DNA of 38,410 nt from a virus. Each line of letters opens with the position of its first letter. Position 1 is the first letter of the stretch. The stretch lies in IMG/VR virus record IMGVR_UViG_3300050120_000110, positions 1-38,410 of that record, one strand, 5' to 3'. Of the stretch, positions 14,622-20,329 are shown one piece after another. Both the position numbers and the translations under genes were made by a program. The notes beneath the pieces were generated by a model. That model searched no databases. It worked only from the letters and a program-made list of their open reading frames with translations, and was not told where the DNA came from.

Positions 14622-15524
14622 ATGATCGATATTTATATAGTTTCTAAAAATTGGAAATCTGAGGGTAAATGGAAGATCGCTCCGGCGGGTCTTGCTTGGA
14701 TCAAAGAAGGCGCACGGTCCAGCATCGGCGCACGGTCCAGCATCGGCGAATGGGCCAGCATCGGCGAATGGGCCAGCATCGGCGAAGGGGCCAGCATCGG
14801 CGCACGGTCCAGCATCGGCGAAGGGGCCAGCATCGGCGAATGGGCCAGCATCGGCGAAGAGGCCAGGATCGGCGAAGGGGCCAGGATCGGCGAAGGGGCC
14901 AGGATCGGCGAAGGGGCCAGGATCGGCGAAGGGGCCAGCATCGGCGAATGGGCCAGCATCGGCGAATGGGCCAGCATCGGCGAAGGGGCCAGCATCGGCG
15001 AAGGGGCCAGCATCGGCGCACGGTCCAGCATCGGCGAATGGGCCAGCATCGGCGAATGGGCCAGCATCGGCGCAGGGGCCAGCATCGGCGCACGGTCCAG
15101 GATCGGCGAAGGGGCCGGCATCGGCGCACGGTCCAGGATCGGCGAATGGGCCAGCATCGGCGAATGGGCCAGCATCGGCGAAGAGGCCAGGATCGGCGAA
15201 GGGGCCAGGATCGGCGAAGGGGCCAGGATCGGCGAAGGGGCCAGCATCGGCGCACGGTCCAGCATCGGCGCACGGTCCAGCATCGGCGAATGGGCCAGCA
15301 TCGGCGAATGGGCCAGAGATGTAGTAGACCTAGGTTGGGTAGACGGTTATCGTAAGTGTGTTGCACAGAAAGACGGCGTTGCCTGGATTGGCGCGGGCTG
15401 TCGGTGGTTTACTCTTGCCGATGCGCTAAAGCACTGGTCAAACAAGGATGGTCGTGAGTTAACGATGTGCTTGATGCAGTCAGCAATTTTCATCGCAGGG
15501 CTGCGCGGCTGGAGCCACGAATGA
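14622..15524 (+). CDS. Hexapeptide-repeat (left-handed beta-helix) protein
   Basis: This 300-aa protein is dominated by 33 perfect-length hexapeptides (variants of EWASIG, EGASIG, EGARIG and ARSSIG). The periodic Ile-Gly every six residues matches the left-handed beta-helix rule seen in acyltransferases and polymer-like repeat proteins, giving about 11 coils. A 30-aa cap (IDIYIVSKNWKSEGKWKIAP) precedes the repeats, and a 72-aa Trp/Cys-containing domain (VDGYRKCVAQKDGVAWIGAG) follows. No acyltransferase catalytic residue is apparent. ATGs lie at 14619 and 14622; the second has better spacing from AGGAG. An early anti-host or DNA-mimic role is conceivable but unproven. Confidence 0.85.
   Translation: MIDIYIVSKNWKSEGKWKIAPAGLAWIKEGARSSIGARSSIGEWASIGEWASIGEGASIGARSSIGEGASIGEWASIGEEARIGEGARIGEGARIGEGARIGEGASIGEWASIGEWASIGEGASIGEGASIGARSSIGEWASIGEWASIGAGASIGARSRIGEGAGIGARSRIGEWASIGEWASIGEEARIGEGARIGEGARIGEGASIGARSSIGARSSIGEWASIGEWARDVVDLGWVDGYRKCVAQKDGVAWIGAGCRWFTLADALKHWSNKDGRELTMCLMQSAIFIAGLRGWSHE
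14712..15305 (+). repeat. 18-bp tandem repeat array, 33 units
   Basis: Thirty-three consecutive 18-bp units, each ending in ATCGGC, differ mainly in the first six and the tenth to twelfth bases (for example GAATGGGCCAGCATCGGC). A higher-order block (EWASIG, EEARIG, EGARIG runs, EGASIG) appears twice, about units 8-13 and 26-30, showing duplication of several units at once. The unit has no stop codon in any plus frame and none in at least two minus frames, so long false reading frames appear here. Confidence 0.95.
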
Positions 15525-15883
15525 AAACCGTACTCATTACGTTTATACTGGTTCTAGCATCGCTCACAGCGAGCGCCCAGTCAAACGATTGGACAAACAC
15601 TGATATGGCCATGCAAGCCACTGTGACTGCCGCACTAATCGTCGATTGGCATCAAACCCGTGAAGCTATGGCTAACCCGCAGGCGTACCGTGAGATGAAT
15701 CCGATGATCGGCCATTCCGCCCGGGCAGTCAATCAGTACTTCGCGGGGGCCATTATCGGTAGCGCGGCACTCGCATATGTCCTACCTCAACCCTGGCGCG
15801 AACGGTTTCAAGCGGGAACTCTAGCGGTTGAGATTGTCGCTATCGGTCATAACAAGTCTCTTGGCTTGCGTGTGTCTTTTTAA
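15521..15883 (+). CDS. Secreted or membrane-anchored small protein
   Basis: This 120-aa protein starts with a Sec signal peptide (KTVLITFILVLASLTASA) with a likely cleavage after TASA. The mature part contains DWHQTRE, EMNPMIG and NQYFAG elements, a pattern I associate with a widespread phage/prophage family of unknown function, and a second hydrophobic segment (AGAIIGSAALAYVLP). The ATG overlaps the beta-helix gene stop as ATGA. It should act in the periplasm or inner membrane. It may alter the host envelope, for example in superinfection exclusion; that is inference. Confidence 0.7.
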   Translation: MKTVLITFILVLASLTASAQSNDWTNTDMAMQATVTAALIVDWHQTREAMANPQAYREMNPMIGHSARAVNQYFAGAIIGSAALAYVLPQPWRERFQAGTLAVEIVAIGHNKSLGLRVSF

Positions 15884-15893
15884 GGAAAATGTA

Positions 15894-16211
15894 ATGCTTC
15901 AACTTCTACCCAACCTGATGGCAAAAATGAAAAATGATCACTTTCTAGCTGCACTCGATTGTGAACCCTCATTTGCACGTACATCCGTAGAACTTGAGCT
16001 TATGCGAAGGCTCGATGAATTGGCCGCTAACGAACTGCCCGAAGACATCGAAGAGCGACTTAAAAAAACCTACGAGGTTGACATGGAACAAAGTGAATTT
16101 AGAGCGAATTTGATCCGTGAAATACAGCTATTGTGTGAACAACCGGGTAGTAAAGAAGACTTAATTTCTGCAATTAATAAATCTGTGTCTAACAGTTACG
16201 TCGAACTTTAA
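15894..16211 (+). CDS. Acidic helical orphan
   Basis: This 105-aa protein is not recognised. It is largely helical and acidic (SVELELMRRLDELAANELPE, then EERLKKTYEVDMEQSEFRAN). The ATG at 15894 has AAGGAAAA upstream; an in-frame start at 15828 would overlap the preceding gene by 56 bp and is rejected. Its 3' end overlaps the convergent PrimPol-helicase gene by 4 bp, and no intrinsic terminator separates them. Confidence 0.65.
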   Translation: MLQLLPNLMAKMKNDHFLAALDCEPSFARTSVELELMRRLDELAANELPEDIEERLKKTYEVDMEQSEFRANLIREIQLLCEQPGSKEDLISAINKSVSNSYVEL

Positions 16212-18478
16212 CCTACCGCCCGAAGCAATCGATCCTCTTGGTCAGCGGTATACGCTCTGCCGACCTCAGGACCTGCCATAGACCGCGTTCGATGATCTGG
16301 TTTAACGTATAGAGTACTCTTTGCCGCTTCGGGGCCTACAGGGTTGTTTACGCGACCCTTGGCTAGCCCCGGATGCGGCTTGTAGCCCAATCCCTCCAGC
16401 ATATCCTTACGCTTGTTGCGGGGGTATTGCCTGTCGCCTCCGACCTCACGCAGAAGCAAGTCAAGGTAGTGTGAGCTGATCCAGCCGCCACGGAAACCGA
16501 CTTGATCCTGTTCGATGGCGTTGATAATCTCTTGCTCCACGCGTCCGGCGCTTTCCTCGATGGCCGCGCCAGTGCTACTTGTGATCGGCGCACGATGGCA
16601 GTTCACGGCGGGATTTAGCGCATCGGGAATCGCATAGCTGCGCAAGAAGTCATTCACAATCGCGAAACCATCAGCATTGAGCCAGCGGTACAGATCGGGG
16701 AAATACTCTCCGCCCATACCGTCCCGAACGATATCTGATTCTGATTGCTGGTTAGTGAAAAAGATTGCAAATTTACGTCCGTTGATGGTCTTTCGTACAG
16801 CGTCTTTAGGGTTGCATGTAATGAGAAAGTTCGCGCACACTGCGCGTCCGGTTTTAGCTGTACCTTTGCCTTCAATCTCAAGCCAGTCATTGGTAATCAT
16901 GGCTGTGAGCGATTCGATAATCTCTGTGTGCTTGTCGCTGTTAAAAATATCCTCTACGGCAATAAATATCCGGTTTTCCAGCCAGTCGTTAAACCTGCTG
17001 GCAAGCTCCATAGGCTTGGCCGTGTGGCTGTGTTCGCGGCCTATCGCGCTTGTAAGGCAACGGGACAATAGAGTCTTGCCGTTGCCCTCACATCCTTGAA
17101 TCACCGGGCACCATTGAAACTTCACGCCCGGGTGTTGCACTACAGCGGCCATGTACGCCAGCAGAATAGCGCGGTCATTGGCGTCAGGTAGCAGTCGCCC
17201 GATATGTTGCAGGAAAGGCGATGCGTCGCCCGATGCGCGTGGCGTGTTGATTGGCACGTACGTATTGACGTAATCGCTGTTTCCCGATTCCCACATTTCG
17301 CCGGGCGCCTTTGTTGGCTTAAATTCCCCGAAGTTAGCGCGTGGGAAGTTGTAGGCTTGCGACTGGGTATAGCACTCCCACGCGCTGCGCGTTGTCTTAC
17401 CGTTCGTGGCGTCAAGCACGAAGGTATACCCACCGTACATCACATCGAAACGGGCTTTATCGAACGTGTGACCGCCAGGGGTCAGGATATGGTTGCTGCC
17501 TGAAATGTAGGTGCAGCCTTTGAACAGTTCAACTTGCGCGGCGGGGTGTAGATATCGGTCGGTTTGTTCGTCGCTATCCGCCACAGGAGTGGGTCGTTTG
17601 TCCCGGCATACGTCGCGCTGTTGTCCAACCGCATTGAGAATCGTGCGCGGTAGATAGTCGTCTCGGTCCCATTTATCACGAACCAGCTTAGAGCGAAGCA
17701 TGAGATTGCGCATGCGCTCACAGTTCTTACCTGTCCAGAATGCCAGGTGTTGCGCTAGGGCCGCGTCCGGTGCACTGTGGTCATATCCCCTTGCATCCTC
17801 GGGCCACGCTCGGCACAGGGCGGGAGTCACGGCATCCCACATATCGGCGAATGTTGCTTTTCCACCAAAGGCGCCAGCGGACGACTTGGAATTACAGGCT
17901 CGGCGGATCAGATCGTCGTCGTCTACCGGGCCGTTCCATTCGGCTACGGGGGCGGTTGTCCAAGCGGTGGGTGTAACGTCTGCGGATGACGGGGCAAACC
18001 ACCTGCGTATAACCTCGCCGATTCGTGGCTCTGTGACTGACGCATCGCCCATCGAACCGGGAAGACCCAGTGCGATGTATCGCTTGTCATGATACAGCTC
18101 TAACCCACTTCCGGACGGTCCCCGGCTCGCATGCGCCGGAATAGCGCCAGAACCCCATAGATGCCAGCCTTGCCCGCTCTGACTGACTTCAAGCGCGCAG
18201 GATGGCAACATGGCGCGAATCTCAAGCGCCAGTGCTGACCACGCGCCATCAACCGCGCAATGATCCACATCGAGACACCAGAACGGATCATTTGCCGTTA
18301 GAACGAATCCCACGCGGCCATCACCAGCCAGATACGCGGTCAGATAATCAGTCCAAACCTCAGGGTCGTGCGGATTGCATGGCATTCCGGTGCGCCAGTC
18401 GGTTGGAACTTTGTCGACATTGTGAGTGATGAATTGTTTGTATGCGCCAAGCGGTGCAAGTGCTGGCGGTAGTGTCAT
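16208..18478 (-). CDS. Primase-polymerase / SF3-like helicase
   Basis: This 756-aa replication protein probably primes and unwinds DNA at the fork. The N-terminal PrimPol domain has the catalytic WCLDVDHC (DxD near residues 70-72), the SGQGWH motif (about 101-106) and a following YIALGLPGS strand. The C-terminal helicase has Walker A GCEGNGKT (about 462-469), Walker B-like IFIAVEDIF and a sensor/Asn strand FLITCNPKD. This is the bidomain layout of NrS-1-like and DUF5906-type phage primase-helicases. The ATG at 18478 overlaps the upstream stop (ATGA); a GTG at 18487 would add three residues. It is the last gene of the leftward replication operon. Confidence 0.85.
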   Translation of the reverse strand: MTLPPALAPLGAYKQFITHNVDKVPTDWRTGMPCNPHDPEVWTDYLTAYLAGDGRVGFVLTANDPFWCLDVDHCAVDGAWSALALEIRAMLPSCALEVSQSGQGWHLWGSGAIPAHASRGPSGSGLELYHDKRYIALGLPGSMGDASVTEPRIGEVIRRWFAPSSADVTPTAWTTAPVAEWNGPVDDDDLIRRACNSKSSAGAFGGKATFADMWDAVTPALCRAWPEDARGYDHSAPDAALAQHLAFWTGKNCERMRNLMLRSKLVRDKWDRDDYLPRTILNAVGQQRDVCRDKRPTPVADSDEQTDRYLHPAAQVELFKGCTYISGSNHILTPGGHTFDKARFDVMYGGYTFVLDATNGKTTRSAWECYTQSQAYNFPRANFGEFKPTKAPGEMWESGNSDYVNTYVPINTPRASGDASPFLQHIGRLLPDANDRAILLAYMAAVVQHPGVKFQWCPVIQGCEGNGKTLLSRCLTSAIGREHSHTAKPMELASRFNDWLENRIFIAVEDIFNSDKHTEIIESLTAMITNDWLEIEGKGTAKTGRAVCANFLITCNPKDAVRKTINGRKFAIFFTNQQSESDIVRDGMGGEYFPDLYRWLNADGFAIVNDFLRSYAIPDALNPAVNCHRAPITSSTGAAIEESAGRVEQEIINAIEQDQVGFRGGWISSHYLDLLLREVGGDRQYPRNKRKDMLEGLGYKPHPGLAKGRVNNPVGPEAAKSTLYVKPDHRTRSMAGPEVGRAYTADQEDRLLRAVG

Positions 18479-19023
18479 ACGACGCACCTCGCAGCAAGAT
18501 CAACGAGCCAACGGGCTAAAGCCGGCGGTGTTTTTTCTCGTTCGTTTGTTGGCAGCTGTGGGCCTTTTCCGGAACGAATACGATGGGTATGGGGGGCGAG
18601 ACATATTTCAAATTTTGGAGTTTTCATAGGCTCACAACCAACAACATACAACCATGTTGGCTTTTTTGCCTTATGGCCAAACCAACATTGATTAATTTCA
18701 CATGCCCAACCGCCAAAAGTATCGGGGCGTTGCCCCGGTTTGGGAAGATGTTGATCGTCCCACAACGTTGATCGTGCTGGATGTTCCAAAACGCCGCCGA
18801 CACGTTGGACTTGCCTTACTGCAAATCGGGCTAAGTCTTTTTCGTCCGGTCGAGGTTTCGCAAAATGTCTTAGACCACCCCACGCGCGGCAAGGAGGGTG
18901 CGCCACAATCGGTAGATCACCAACATACAATCGCGCGTCCCTCTCTATGTCCCAGACGTCACACTCAGGAAACGTTTTGTAGATGCTGTCGGCGCGGGCG
19001 AACAATACAGCGACAGCTTTCAT
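18475..19023 (-). CDS. PCRxWG protein, distant cytosine-methyltransferase-like
   Basis: This 182-aa protein has CDVWDIERDAR, then IVAHPPCRAWGGLRHFAKP, GGVLEHPARS, GWACEINQCWFGH and a TWLYVVGC strand. Such proteins are frequent in phages and prophages. The PPCRxWG motif recalls motif IV (PCQ) of C5-cytosine methyltransferases, but the glycine-rich SAM motif I is not obvious and the protein is about half the usual length. It may be a reduced methyltransferase-fold enzyme or a DNA-modification accessory factor. The gene overlaps both neighbours by ATGA in the replication operon. Confidence 0.55.
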   Translation of the reverse strand: MKAVAVLFARADSIYKTFPECDVWDIERDARLYVGDLPIVAHPPCRAWGGLRHFAKPRPDEKDLARFAVRQVQRVGGVLEHPARSTLWDDQHLPKPGQRPDTFGGWACEINQCWFGHKAKKPTWLYVVGCEPMKTPKFEICLAPHTHRIRSGKGPQLPTNEREKTPPALARWLVDLAARCVV

Positions 19024-19322
19024 ACACAGCTCTCCATAGCCGCGCGGCGCAATTCCTCAGAAGCGGATCGGGCCTTGGGTTCACCCGCAGCCAAACCTTG
19101 CGCCAGTACAACCAGATCGCGGCGGATCAATGCGGCGGACATGATAGCTCGCTTGAGGTTGGGCATCGTTCCAAAATACTTGCTGATGAGCGCGGGCGAG
19201 CATGCAGCACGTGCCGCAAGGTGTTCGCGTGTTACTTGCTGGTAGCCAACCACTCGCGCCAGAACGAGCGCAGTATCCATAATTTCGCACTTTCGTAGTG
19301 CGGGTCCGCGTCTTGTTTTCAT
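19020..19322 (-). CDS. TetR-type HTH protein, DNA-binding half only
   Basis: This 100-aa protein matches the N-terminal DNA-binding part of TetR regulators: an opening helix (IMDTALVLARVVGYQQVTRE), the HTH (LAARAACSPALISKYFGTMP) and a NLKRAIM helix. The large C-terminal ligand-binding domain of TetR is missing, leaving about 45 residues after the HTH. The start overlaps the upstream nuclease stop as TAATG. It could be a local transcription regulator acting on the divergent promoter near 23250 or on the control region; this is inference. Confidence 0.7.
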   Translation of the reverse strand: MKTRRGPALRKCEIMDTALVLARVVGYQQVTREHLAARAACSPALISKYFGTMPNLKRAIMSAALIRRDLVVLAQGLAAGEPKARSASEELRRAAMESCV

Positions 19323-19690
19323 TACAAACTCCCCGTCGATACGAGCGCGTAACCGCCCAAATTGTTAACAAGATCGGCCCATCGTTTTTGCGCAACATCA
19401 CGCGGATTGTTCGGGTTGAACTTCCACTCCGGGCGTTTCACTTCAAGTGATGCGAACTGCCCGAGTGTCGTTCCGACCATGGACGGTGTGATTATCACAG
19501 GGCGGATGCCGATAAGATCGCCCGATTTAACGGATGCGTTTACCGCCGATGAATCGTTCGCCAATCCCCATCGGATAAATGAACCGTTATCAAGCATGCC
19601 AGCTCCGACGTTGTTCCTAAAAAGTCGCCAGCCTTCGCGGGATGCTCGGATGCGTAGCGCGTTTTGAATGTCGGATTCTTTATCTTTCAT
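19322..19690 (-). CDS. VRR-NUC domain nuclease
   Basis: This 122-aa protein is a minimal PD-(D/E)XK nuclease of the VRR-NUC class. Key positions are Glu5 in KESDIQNAL, the RNNVGAG loop, Asp58 in SGDLIG, the LEVKRP motif (Glu83, Lys85) and Gln101 in DVAQKRWADLV, followed by GGYALV. This is the full family core without extra domains. Such enzymes cut structured or branched DNA, so a role in recombination or fork processing alongside the helicases is likely. Overlaps both neighbours (ATGA and TAATG). Confidence 0.85.
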   Translation of the reverse strand: MKDKESDIQNALRIRASREGWRLFRNNVGAGMLDNGSFIRWGLANDSSAVNASVKSGDLIGIRPVIITPSMVGTTLGQFASLEVKRPEWKFNPNNPRDVAQKRWADLVNNLGGYALVSTGSL

Positions 19691-19932
19691 TTGAGTATCT
19701 CCTTGAGTTTAATTCCATGAGGGATGATGCATTCCCCCGTCACTGTGTATTTCACGCGAGAAGTTGAATCCCCTGGTATTTTCTCGATCCGATCCAAAGC
19801 GCCTTGTACATGCAGTCTATACAGCGGACCCAACGACGAATCGCGTTTTAAACCGAATCGATCCTCGATCTGTTTGGCGGTCACGGACCCCTCGTCCAGA
19901 GCGAAAAGCCATACGTTGGCAACTTGGCTCAT
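19687..19932 (-). CDS. Winged-helix-like small protein
   Basis: This 81-aa protein has helix-turn-helix-like spacing (SVTAKQIEDRFGLKRDSSLG, then LYRLHVQGALDRIEK) followed by a two-strand wing (SRVKYTVTGECIIP). It is probably a DNA-binding accessory or regulator. The ATG at 19932 overlaps the previous stop as ATGA; an in-frame extension to 20031 has no supporting context and would overlap the upstream gene by about 100 bp. Confidence 0.6.
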   Translation of the reverse strand: MSQVANVWLFALDEGSVTAKQIEDRFGLKRDSSLGPLYRLHVQGALDRIEKIPGDSTSRVKYTVTGECIIPHGIKLKEILK

Positions 19933-20120
19933 ACCTTGTCCCCCATCTTGTCGGCGATTTCCTGCGCTGACTCCTTTACTTCGATGGTCCGACCATCGAA
20001 GGTCCGCACGTATGCGCGGATGCCGTGCCATTGGGACGATGTCCCAGCTTCAAGGATTTCAGCTATGGCCGACGGAGCCAGAAAAACCTTCTGTCCATAG
20101 GTGTTATTGAGTTCAATCAT
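19929..20120 (-). CDS. Small FlbD-like orphan
   Basis: This 63-aa protein (starting MIELNNTYGQKVFLAPSAIA, ending in a VKESAQEIADKMG helix) resembles FlbD-type small beta proteins that occur in phages and flagellar loci. In phages the function is not known. It overlaps both neighbours by ATGA junctions. The family comparison is tentative; the coupling supports a real gene. Confidence 0.6.
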   Translation of the reverse strand: MIELNNTYGQKVFLAPSAIAEILEAGTSSQWHGIRAYVRTFDGRTIEVKESAQEIADKMGDKV

Positions 20121-20329
20121 TTCGACCCCTTTGTCTCTACCATCGGTGGAACATAATCCATGCGACTTCGTTGACGCACTTTAGATTGCTCCGCATCCCG
20201 GTCAGCCGGTGCATTGAGGGCGCGATCGGCTGCGATGGCTGCGCGGGCAAGTTTCCTGCCATATCCTCCTGCCCCCCATGCATGCTCTTTCAAAATGGCA
20301 TCGATCTGGCCATCCGTAAGTTCTTTCAT
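20117..20329 (-). CDS. Small orphan (MKELTDGQID family)
   Basis: This 70-aa protein opens with MKELTDGQIDAILKEHAW and contains LARAAIAADRAL, a pattern common among small phage proteins of unknown role. The C-terminus is charged and probably disordered. The ATG overlaps the helicase stop (ATGA). Confidence 0.65.
   Translation of the reverse strand: MKELTDGQIDAILKEHAWGAGGYGRKLARAAIAADRALNAPADRDAEQSKVRQRSRMDYVPPMVETKGSK

Noticed and set aside
14712-15305. Repeat array as a CRISPR
   Set aside because: Units are contiguous 18-bp tandem repeats without spacers and are coding.
14633-15366. Four other long open frames over the repeat array on both strands
   Set aside because: They result from an 18-bp unit lacking stops. 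Only the hexapeptide frame has a ribosome-binding site, unique caps and a sensible fold.
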